From contig CAKRYI010000038.1 of NCBI GenBank assembly GCA_934426825.1, positions 1 through 12,051 of the forward strand: a stretch of 12,051 bases of DNA, read 5' to 3'. The stretch's first letter is position 1, and each line of letters starts with the position of its first letter. Source of the DNA: an uncultured Acetatifactor sp. Its GTDB lineage: Bacteria > Bacillota > Clostridia > Lachnospirales > Lachnospiraceae. Of this stretch, positions 1 through 7,446 are shown piece by piece. The notes beneath the pieces were generated by a model. It saw nothing but the letters and a program-made list of their open reading frames with translations, had not been told where the DNA came from and made no database searches. The position numbers and the translations under genes were made by a program.

Positions 1-7
1 ACAAGAT

Positions 8-72
8 TTGTAAAAGTAAACGCACGATTGTAAGAGTAAAAGTAGGCAATTTCTGGCGTTAAATTTTACAAT
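8..72. repeat. Repeated TTGTAAAA motifs, possible IS21-like element end
   Basis: TTGTAAAAGTAAA begins at 8, a close copy TTGTAAGAGTAAA begins at 28, and an inverted copy TTTTACAAT lies at 64-72. The two direct copies are about 20 bp apart. Several short repeats of this kind near one edge resemble the multiple terminal repeats of IS21-family elements, and in low-G+C Firmicutes such ends are often rich in TGTAAAAGT. No istA/istB gene is visible here, so this would be only the outer end of an element lying upstream. The repeats are seen directly; the IS21 assignment is inference. They could also be operator half-sites for the downstream operon. Confidence 0.3.
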
Positions 73-108
73 TAAAGTGGAATATGTGAAGGAATGAGTC
101 CGGATTTT

Positions 109-136
109 TGGACACCATTTCCTGTATACTTATATG
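109..136 (+). promoter_or_regulatory. Possible promoter for the defence operon
   Basis: TGGACA at 109-114 matches the -35 consensus at five of six positions. A 16-bp spacer separates it from TATATG at 131-136, a weak -10 box. TATACT at 125-130 looks more like a -10 box but has no -35 at a suitable distance. The site lies about 50 bp before the first gene, whose AGGAGG ribosome binding site (172-177) is strong and well spaced. A short inverted repeat, AGTCT/AGACT, follows around 147-166. The assignment is tentative. Confidence 0.3.
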
Positions 137-184
137 TTGAATAAATAGTCTTTAATTTTTTAGACTTGGCAAGGAGGATAACCA

Positions 185-2878
185 ATGGATTTGTTTGAAA
201 ATCTGTCTGATAATCAGATTGAAGCGGTAAAAACTATTGATGAGGACTTGGAAATAATTGCATGTGCAGGTGCCGGTAAAACCGGTGTTGTTACCCGTAG
301 AATTATTAATATTTTAAAATCAAATCCAGATATTTTGCCTGAGAATATTGTTGCATTTACATTTACGGAGAAAGCAGCAGAAGAATTAAAGAGCAGGGTT
401 TATAAATATGGTGAAGCAGTGTTGGGAAATACGAAGGGCTTTGCCAATATGTATATTGGAACAATACATGGTTTCTGCTTAAAGATGTTACAGAAATATA
501 TTGTTCAGTTTCAGAAATTTACAGTTTTAGATGAAATTAAGACGAAGCTATATATTGAGAAAAATTATAACTTCTGTGGTATGCCGGATTTGGGATTGAA
601 AATATATACAGAGACCAATTTATTCTTGAGTGTAATTAGTACATTAAATGAAAATTGGTTTGAAAGAGACAAGTGGGATGAAAAAACAAGAACTGCAGTT
701 GATAAATACAAAGATACATTCTATAGAAAGAATTATTTTGACTATTCTTTGATTATGCAGGAGATGCTTAATCAGTTGGAGAACAATAAGGATTTCGCAG
801 ATATCATCTTGAGGAAGATAAAGTATCTGACAGTAGATGAGTATCAGGATACAAATCCAATACAGGAAAGGTTGATTCACTTTATCAAACAAGGTGGATG
901 TAATCTGTGCATAGTTGGTGATGATGATCAGACGATTTATCAGTTTAGAGGAAGTGATCCGGAGAATATACTCACTTTTAGAGAAAGATATGGAATCAAT
1001 AAGTATATTGTTCTGGGAACAGATTATAGGAGCTCAGAAGCGATTGTTGATATTGGAAAGCGTGTTATTGTAAATAATGAAAAGCGTTTATCGAAGGTAA
1101 TGGAATCAGGAAAACTCGTAAAATATGAAGAAGGCGATACGGTTTATAGAGAGTTTAATGAGTGTGATGAAGAATATGGATTTATTGCGAAGCGAATAAA
1201 GGCATTACATGATTCGGGTGTTAAATACTCTGAGATGGCTGTTCTGCTTCGAAAACGTAAGCACGGACCGGATATTGCCAAAATGTTTGACGAGTATGAG
1301 ATACCATACATTATTGAAGGCGTAAATGAGCTGTTTAGCACTGCTGAATGTCAGGCGGCAAAGGGAATATTTGATTATCTTGCCGGTACAATCGGAATGA
1401 TGGAATTATTTCAGCTTTGGAAAAATATAGATTATGATTTAGATGAAAAGGAAATAGCAGAAGCAATTGCTACGCTAAATGTAATCGATGTAAAATCAAA
1501 AAAATTCTATGGAGAGTTTGTATTACAAAAGGTATATCATGATTTTTTGCGTAGAATATCAATTGTAGATGAGAGCAATTCATCAGAGATTATTTTATAT
1601 AATTTAGGAAAGTTTAGTCAGGTAATTAATGATTTCGAAACGATTTATTACACCACAATACCGGCTAACAAGCTTAGTAGCTTTTGCAATTTCTTAAAAT
1701 ACACCGCAGATGGATATTATCCAGAAGGACATATTGCGAATACATATATTAGACCGGATGCGGTGAATATTATGACAGTGCATCAATCCAAAGGATTGGA
1801 GTTTACTGCTGTCTTTATTCCACAGATGAATCATAATAACTTTCCGTCAGCAAAGATGGGAGGTAAGAACATTTGGCATGTGATAGAAAAGGATTGGATT
1901 CCAAATGCGGATCAATTTGCAGGAGGCGTAGAAGAGGAACGCAAATTGTTTTATGTTGCGATTACACGCGCAAAGAAGTTTTTATTCCTAACTAGATCTC
2001 CTGGAAATGCAAGAGAAAAGAAAGTATCAGAGTTTATGGTAGAAGCGAAAGGATCTCCATATATGCTTGGCTTTGATGAAAAAATGGTATATACAGGTGA
2101 CCATATTCCTCCTATGAGTGAGGATGCAGCCCCACTCAATCTTAATTTTTCTATATTACAGGATTACTTTGACTGTGCGTACCGTTTTAAGTTGTCCATG
2201 TTTTACGGATTTGTACAACCTATTGTACCGGCGTTAGGGTATGGTAAGGCAATGCATGAGATTGTTATGAACATACATAGAAGATTCTTAAGTGGAGAAA
2301 CATTGTCATCTGAGGATATTGAACAGATTGTGAATGACAGCTTTTATTTACCATATGCAAATCCTAAGCTACAAGACAACATGTTGGAAGGTGCAAAAAA
2401 ATCCATAGCTGAATATGTTACTAAAAATCAGGATGATTTTGCAAATATAACAATGGCGGAGGCGGATATTGAACTGGATATGGGAGATGGAATAAAGGTA
2501 AATGGACGAATTGATTTGGTAAAACGTCGTGAAATATCAGGTGAAGAGAAAACTTATATCGTCGATTTTAAAACGGCTAGTCGAGAAGTTACAGAGTGTA
2601 TTAATGCAGAACAGTTAAAAATATATGCATTGGGCTATCAGAAATTAACTGGGGAAACTGCAGATTATTTGGAAATCTATAATTTGGATAATTCTGAAAG
2701 TGAACGTCAGAGAGTAACTGAAGGATTGCTTGAAAATGTAAGTCGTGATATCAGAGATGCTGCATCGAATATACGAAAGAATGATTTGCCACGAAAATGT
2801 AGTAAGGAAAAATGTCAGAAGTGTTACTTGAATTATTTGTGTTTGAGTAAAAGAGAAAAGAAAGATTTTGAAGTATAA
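185..2878 (+). CDS. UvrD/PcrA-type SF1 helicase fused to an Fe-S RecB/Cas4-like nuclease
   Basis: This 897-residue protein is predicted to unwind DNA 3'-5' using ATP and to cut it. The helicase motifs appear in order: a Q motif near residue 10, Walker A AGAGKT at 28-33, FTFTEKAAEELKSR (motif Ia) near 58-71, GTIHGFC near 92-98, DEYQD at 218-222, GDDDQTIYQFRG from 245, Arg282 in DYRSS, the TVHQSKGLEF segment near 530-540, and YVAITRAKK near 590. A RecB/Cas4-like nuclease follows, with H691, D777 in GRID, D794-F-K796 in VDFKT, then a Q-x-x-x-Y pattern (EQLKIY). Cys664 (DCAYRF) plus C877-x2-C880-x5-C886 matches the AddB/Cas4 4Fe-4S arrangement. The architecture resembles AddA/AddB-type repair enzymes, but at 897 residues it is compact and stands alone beside a restriction-modification pair, so I infer a defence role. 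It is the first gene of the operon, with a strong AGGAGG seven bases before the ATG. Helicase and nuclease calls are firm; the biological role is inferred. Confidence 0.9.
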   Translation: MDLFENLSDNQIEAVKTIDEDLEIIACAGAGKTGVVTRRIINILKSNPDILPENIVAFTFTEKAAEELKSRVYKYGEAVLGNTKGFANMYIGTIHGFCLKMLQKYIVQFQKFTVLDEIKTKLYIEKNYNFCGMPDLGLKIYTETNLFLSVISTLNENWFERDKWDEKTRTAVDKYKDTFYRKNYFDYSLIMQEMLNQLENNKDFADIILRKIKYLTVDEYQDTNPIQERLIHFIKQGGCNLCIVGDDDQTIYQFRGSDPENILTFRERYGINKYIVLGTDYRSSEAIVDIGKRVIVNNEKRLSKVMESGKLVKYEEGDTVYREFNECDEEYGFIAKRIKALHDSGVKYSEMAVLLRKRKHGPDIAKMFDEYEIPYIIEGVNELFSTAECQAAKGIFDYLAGTIGMMELFQLWKNIDYDLDEKEIAEAIATLNVIDVKSKKFYGEFVLQKVYHDFLRRISIVDESNSSEIILYNLGKFSQVINDFETIYYTTIPANKLSSFCNFLKYTADGYYPEGHIANTYIRPDAVNIMTVHQSKGLEFTAVFIPQMNHNNFPSAKMGGKNIWHVIEKDWIPNADQFAGGVEEERKLFYVAITRAKKFLFLTRSPGNAREKKVSEFMVEAKGSPYMLGFDEKMVYTGDHIPPMSEDAAPLNLNFSILQDYFDCAYRFKLSMFYGFVQPIVPALGYGKAMHEIVMNIHRRFLSGETLSSEDIEQIVNDSFYLPYANPKLQDNMLEGAKKSIAEYVTKNQDDFANITMAEADIELDMGDGIKVNGRIDLVKRREISGEEKTYIVDFKTASREVTECINAEQLKIYALGYQKLTGETADYLEIYNLDNSESERQRVTEGLLENVSRDIRDAASNIRKNDLPRKCSKEKCQKCYLNYLCLSKREKKDFEV

Positions 2879-2895
2879 GTTAGGAGAAATGCAAT

Positions 2896-3498
2896 ATGTC
2901 AATTAGTGGATGCGATATGGTAATTGTACATTTAGATGATCAAGAAATACAGATATGTTTGGAGAATGCACAATTTCTTTGTGCAACAATAAATGATAGG
3001 CGTGATTTGCATACAAGAAGTTATATGGAGCGATATATTGATATATTGATGGGGGAGGCAGCAGAATGTGCGGTTATCAAGTGGCTGAATAATAATGGAA
3101 AGTATGCAGTTTCAGCAGTAAATAAGAAATCTGGAAAACCAGACTTGGGTCATGATATTATTCTAAAGAGTCGTAATGGTAGAGAAATTACATGTTCTGT
3201 GAAATCATCTTTATCTGCTTTAAAAAATACATTTGATGATATATTGGACACATTTACTATTGCAACAAAATCAAGTGAGATTCGAAAGATAAATGTGCAA
3301 GTATATTATTGGCTAAATTTACGAGGCACATCACACAGAACAACAGTTCCGTCAACAGATAATATGGCAATTGTTGGATGGGTAGGAGAGAATGATGTTA
3401 CTGATTTTTCATCTTACAATGGAGAAGAACGGCAGGTGGCAGATATGAAACTACGGAATATGCGTTCTATGCAAAGTTTATTAGATTATTTGCTGTAA
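2896..3498 (+). CDS. Small predicted PD-(D/E)XK-like protein
   Basis: This is a 200-residue protein of no family I can name with confidence. It shows a pattern suggestive of the PD-(D/E)XK nuclease fold: a helix with GEAAE at 53-57, KPDLGHD with D83 and D87, and then a hydrophobic strand ending in CSVKSS with K103. The acidic residue expected two positions before the lysine is replaced by Ser101. It is therefore either a variant active site, with an acid supplied elsewhere (E54 or E57), or an inactive DNA-binding copy. No signal peptide or membrane segment is visible. It starts 17 bases after the helicase-nuclease gene, with AGGAG at 2882-2886, and is followed 24 bases later by the methyltransferase, so it is embedded in the operon. 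It could be an auxiliary nuclease or a specificity partner. The nuclease fold is inferred from motifs only. Confidence 0.65.
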   Translation: MSISGCDMVIVHLDDQEIQICLENAQFLCATINDRRDLHTRSYMERYIDILMGEAAECAVIKWLNNNGKYAVSAVNKKSGKPDLGHDIILKSRNGREITCSVKSSLSALKNTFDDILDTFTIATKSSEIRKINVQVYYWLNLRGTSHRTTVPSTDNMAIVGWVGENDVTDFSSYNGEERQVADMKLRNMRSMQSLLDYLL

Positions 3499-3522
3499 AA
3501 AGTCGAAAGTGAGGATTTGAAA

Positions 3523-5196
3523 ATGATGAATTTATCAGCAATAAAGAGAGAAAAGATGATTAGTTTTTTGGAAACATTAAAGAGGCAACATAGTGATGAT
3601 GAATCGTTAATTGCAATTAATCAAATCCAGAGTGAATTATGCTCGAAAAAGTATGGATTAGTATGGGAAAAGCATGAGGAAAGTGTTGATGTAATGCTGA
3701 GAGATAACATTCCTGTGTTTACAGAAGACTACCAAAAAGAACTTATATATTCTGATATTAGAAGTTGCAATTTTTTGTTGGAAGGGGATAATTTGCATAG
3801 TCTTTATTTATTAGAAAAGACTCATAAAGGTAAAGTAGATGTGATTTACATTGATCCACCATATAATACAAAAAATAAGGATTTTGTATATGATGATGTA
3901 TATGTAGATGTAAATGATGGATTTCGTCACTCAAAATGGCTTTCTTTTATGTATGAACGATTGAGTGTCGCAAAAAAATTGTTATCGATGAAGGGATGTA
4001 TTTTTATTTCAATTGATGATAACGAGCAAGCAAATTTGAAGGTTATGTGTGATGAAATTTTTGGTGAAGAAAAATTTGTTGCACTAATTCCATGGAGAAA
4101 AAGAACGGCTAAATCGGATGTTCCTTTTGGTATTTCACAAGATTTCGAAAGTATATTATGTTATGCCAATTCGGACTTCTTGGCAGCAGTCAAAGGGAAA
4201 GAAAGAAAATATTATGAAACGGATGATTTTCCGGGGAAACCATGGAGATTTCATGATTTAACAAAACAAACAACAATAGAAGAAAGACCTAATAGCAATT
4301 TTTCTATAATTAATCCGAAAAATAGGAAAGAGTATCCTGTTAATCCAATGCGGAGTTGGGCTATTACGAGTGAAACTTTTGAAAAGTATTATCAAGAGAA
4401 TAGAATAATATTTCCTGGAGATTATGAATTCCTAAAGATTTCAAAACCGGTTTTACGATATTGGAAAGAAGATGATATAAAAAAAACAGGGGATAGTTTT
4501 GGATATGCTGCGGTCAGCACGTTATTGCCAAATGAGATTGTGGGAATGACGCAGGATGGTACGAAAGAGATAACAAGCATATTTGGTTGCAAAAAATTTA
4601 GTTTCCCTAAACCGGTATCATTAATCAAATATTTAATAGAAATAGCAACAACAAGTATGAAAAATGCAATAGTGTTAGATTTCTTTGCTGGTTCGGGAAC
4701 TACAGCGCAAGCCGTTTTGGAATTGAATAAGGAAGATGGAGGACAACGTAAGTTTATTCTCTGTACCAATAATGAAAACAATATTTGTGAAGAGATAACC
4801 TATCAACGAATTAAAACGGTTATAACAGGGAAAAGACAAGATGGAAGCGAATACTCAGAAGGAATGCCTGCAAACTTAAAATATTATCATACTGATTTTG
4901 TGTCTAAAAATGAGGAATATTTAGCAGATTCTTTGTTGAACCATGTAACTGAAATGATTCAATTGGAACATGGAGTTAGAATTGATGATGATTTCTATAT
5001 CATGATTGTGAGTGATGATGAGGCTGACGAATTGGAGAAAAAATGGAATGAATATACTGATATAAAAGCAATTTATGTTTCGCAGGATGTGCTGCTGACA
5101 GCATCGCAAGAGGCACTATTTGGAAGTGTTGATACCTACATCATACCTGATTATTATTTTAACTTTGAATTAAGAGAGGCAGGGGAATTATGGTAA
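3523..5196 (+). CDS. mod: Type III-style adenine-specific DNA methyltransferase (Mod)
   Basis: It is predicted to transfer a methyl group from S-adenosylmethionine to adenine N6 in a specific DNA site, protecting host DNA from the adjacent Res nuclease. The catalytic motif DPPYNT lies at residues 111-116 and the cofactor motif DFFAGSGTT at 386-394. Having the catalytic motif first is the beta-class arrangement typical of Type III Mod proteins. The region between them, about 190-330, is the likely target-recognition part. I chose the ATG at 3523, seven bases after GTGAGGA. An upstream in-frame TTG at 3517 lies only one base past that site, and ATG 3526 is another possibility. At 557 residues it is shorter than EcoP1I/EcoP15I-type Mod proteins. 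Its last bases overlap the start of res by 7 bases (5190-5196), which implies translational coupling. Methyltransferase function is firm; Type III class rests on motif order and the partner. Confidence 0.92.
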   Translation: MMNLSAIKREKMISFLETLKRQHSDDESLIAINQIQSELCSKKYGLVWEKHEESVDVMLRDNIPVFTEDYQKELIYSDIRSCNFLLEGDNLHSLYLLEKTHKGKVDVIYIDPPYNTKNKDFVYDDVYVDVNDGFRHSKWLSFMYERLSVAKKLLSMKGCIFISIDDNEQANLKVMCDEIFGEEKFVALIPWRKRTAKSDVPFGISQDFESILCYANSDFLAAVKGKERKYYETDDFPGKPWRFHDLTKQTTIEERPNSNFSIINPKNRKEYPVNPMRSWAITSETFEKYYQENRIIFPGDYEFLKISKPVLRYWKEDDIKKTGDSFGYAAVSTLLPNEIVGMTQDGTKEITSIFGCKKFSFPKPVSLIKYLIEIATTSMKNAIVLDFFAGSGTTAQAVLELNKEDGGQRKFILCTNNENNICEEITYQRIKTVITGKRQDGSEYSEGMPANLKYYHTDFVSKNEEYLADSLLNHVTEMIQLEHGVRIDDDFYIMIVSDDEADELEKKWNEYTDIKAIYVSQDVLLTASQEALFGSVDTYIIPDYYFNFELREAGELW

Positions 5197-7394
5197 AAGG
5201 GATAAAAGACTTTGAATTTCAGAATGATTGTGTTAATTTCCTGATTCAAAAGACGGTAGAACGAGATAGCAAGAAAGTGATTACTGTTAAGGCTCCAACC
5301 GGTGCGGGAAAGACAATTATTCTGATTAAATATATTGATGAATATTTGAACAATACGGATAATAATACAGCATTTGTTTGGCTATGCCCGGGTAAAGGAG
5401 ACTTGGAAGAACAAAGTAAGGAACAAATGGAACGTATTACACCACAGAGAGATACGAGAAATTTATTGTATTCCTTACTAACCGGTTTCACACCGGGAAG
5501 CATTACTTTTGTAAATTGGGAACTTGTTACCAAACGTGGAAATAATGCACTAAAGGATGGTGAGAGACAAAATCTGTTTGATAGAATTGCAGATGCTCAC
5601 AAAGAAGGAACAAACTTTGTAGTTATCATTGATGAAGAACATACTAATAATACCAGCAAGGCGAACGATATTATAAATGCTTTTGCAGCAAAGAATATTA
5701 TACGTGTGTCTGCAACAGCTAATAAAGTCAGCCATCAGGAGTATTATGAAATACCGGAAGATGAGGTTATAAATGCTGGACTGATTACTCGTGCAATTTA
5801 TGTGAATGAAGGTGTAGATGAGGATAAACAGATTGTAAATGATTATGACTATCTGCTTGATTTGGCAGATGAGAAGCGAAAAGAAATTGCAGAAAATTAT
5901 AAGTTGGTAGGAGCCAATATCCGTCCTCTTGTTTTGGTACAGTTTCCGGCCGGACAACCTGAAACAATTAAAGCTGTTGAGGAAAAATTGGAGTCCATGG
6001 GATATACATATGACAATGGCATGGTCAATATCTGGATGAGTGATGACAAGATGGTGTCGGATGATTTGACAGCTTTAGATGGCACACCTGCATTTTTGCT
6101 TATGAAGCAAGCTATATCTACCGGCTGGGATTGTCCTCGGGCAAAGATACTTGTTAAGTTGCGAGAAGGCGGAAGCGAGGAATTCCAGATTCAGACGATT
6201 GGACGTATAAGAAGGATGCCGGAACGAAAGCATTATGGTATCAATGTATTGGACTTTTGTTATTTGTATACGTTGGATACAAAGTATAAGGAAGGGTTAT
6301 TATCCTCCTTGGATAAGGCATATCAGTTGCGGCGCTTATTTTTGAAAGATGATGTAAAGGGTTTTTCGCTTACCAAAGAATTGCGCAATTTGGATTATGA
6401 TGGCTTGGGCGAACGGGAAACTCTTCTAAAAGTACATGAATACTTTAAAACTACTTATTCATTAACCGGGAATAAAGAAAATAACAAGGTTAATTTGGCA
6501 GGAGCGGGCTACAATTTTGATGAAGAAATTGATAGTCACATTTTGCAAGGAATTTTTCGTACAACGGAGGAATTGACAAAGCAGGATGCACAGCGACAGA
6601 TTGTGATGAAAACGCAGGTGAACACTCATACGCATGGTATATATTTACTACATGCGGTAGATGAAATAAAAAAGGTAACCGGTATGCAATCACAAAAGGT
6701 AAAAGCGATTCTGGAAAGAATGTTTCGTAAAGGAAAGAATAATAAATATAAATTCCTTGCATTAGATACGAACACTTTTTATGCATTTGTTATTAACAAT
6801 ACGCAGAAGTTAAAAATGGATTTTAAACATGTTACCAGTCAGATGAATGTTCAGCAATCCTTTGTTTTGGAACCTAAGACAGATAAGTTTACAATTCCGG
6901 AACAAGAGATGTATAAGTTCAGTGAAGTTAAGAAAGAACAAGAATTCCGTTTATATGCATATTGGAAATACACAACTGCATTTTGTACCGATAGAACACG
7001 ATCTTTACCCGAGAGATTATTTGAGCGTTACTGCGAAAATAATCGTGAGGTGAAATGGTTTTACAAGAACGGAGATGCCGGGCAGCAGTATTTGTCAATC
7101 GTATATACAGATGCATTGCAGAAACAGTGGTTGTTTTATCCGGATTACATTGTACAAAAAGAAAACGGAGAAACATGGCTTATTGAAACAAAAGGTGGCG
7201 AGGCTTCCGGACACAGTAAAAATATTGATATGCAAATGGGAAATAAATTCTTAGCATTTAAGCGTTATGCAGAACAGTATGATCTCAAATGGGGATTCGT
7301 AAGGGATGAAGATGAACAGTTGTATATTAATAATACCGAGTTTGCAGAAAGTATGGCAGATGAACATTGGGTAGCGATTGAGGAAGAATTTTAA
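5190..7394 (+). CDS. res: Type III-style restriction helicase/endonuclease (Res)
   Basis: This is a superfamily II ATPase with a C-terminal nuclease, predicted to form a complex with the upstream Mod and cut unmodified foreign DNA. Visible motifs are Walker A APTGAGKT at 35-42, DEEH at 148-151, SATA at 174-177, STGWDCPRA at 310-318 and QTIGRIRRMPE at 335-345. The nuclease site is PDYIV with D652, then E666-T-K668, a canonical PD-x(n)-E-x-K pattern that appears intact. At 734 residues it is shorter than the roughly 970-residue EcoP15I Res. It overlaps mod by 7 bases and is followed 52 bases later by the GHKL ATPase gene. TGWDCPRA and the GR-RRMPE motif are characteristic of the Type III Res family. 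No frameshift or missing catalytic residue is seen. The chief alternative is a DEAD/DEAH helicase-nuclease of a related, unnamed defence class. Confidence 0.9.
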   Translation: MVKGIKDFEFQNDCVNFLIQKTVERDSKKVITVKAPTGAGKTIILIKYIDEYLNNTDNNTAFVWLCPGKGDLEEQSKEQMERITPQRDTRNLLYSLLTGFTPGSITFVNWELVTKRGNNALKDGERQNLFDRIADAHKEGTNFVVIIDEEHTNNTSKANDIINAFAAKNIIRVSATANKVSHQEYYEIPEDEVINAGLITRAIYVNEGVDEDKQIVNDYDYLLDLADEKRKEIAENYKLVGANIRPLVLVQFPAGQPETIKAVEEKLESMGYTYDNGMVNIWMSDDKMVSDDLTALDGTPAFLLMKQAISTGWDCPRAKILVKLREGGSEEFQIQTIGRIRRMPERKHYGINVLDFCYLYTLDTKYKEGLLSSLDKAYQLRRLFLKDDVKGFSLTKELRNLDYDGLGERETLLKVHEYFKTTYSLTGNKENNKVNLAGAGYNFDEEIDSHILQGIFRTTEELTKQDAQRQIVMKTQVNTHTHGIYLLHAVDEIKKVTGMQSQKVKAILERMFRKGKNNKYKFLALDTNTFYAFVINNTQKLKMDFKHVTSQMNVQQSFVLEPKTDKFTIPEQEMYKFSEVKKEQEFRLYAYWKYTTAFCTDRTRSLPERLFERYCENNREVKWFYKNGDAGQQYLSIVYTDALQKQWLFYPDYIVQKENGETWLIETKGGEASGHSKNIDMQMGNKFLAFKRYAEQYDLKWGFVRDEDEQLYINNTEFAESMADEHWVAIEEEF

Positions 7395-7446
7395 GATGAT
7401 GGAATATCTTAGTATGAACATGATATGAAGATTGGAGAGATAAAAG

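Noticed and set aside
185..2878. CRISPR link suggested by the Cas4-like nuclease domain
   Set aside because: There is no repeat-spacer array or other cas gene in the window. The domain is shared with AddB and RecB-type enzymes.
3517..3522. TTG start for the methyltransferase
   Set aside because: The TTG lies one base after the GTGAGGA ribosome binding site, too close to be used. ATG 3523 has proper spacing.
4479..4486. A run of eight A in the methyltransferase gene as a phase-variation tract
   Set aside because: Runs of seven or eight A are expected by chance in such AT-rich DNA, and no longer repeat of the kind used by phase-variable mod genes is present.
3523..7394. BREX or DISARM assignment for the methyltransferase/helicase pair
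   Set aside because: No PglZ, BrxC, BrxL or DrmB-like gene is present, and the motif order with a nuclease on the helicase fits a Type III Mod/Res pair better.
7397..7432. Ten-codon open frame between res and the ATPase gene
   Set aside because: It is very short, has no ribosome binding site of its own, and is expected by chance.
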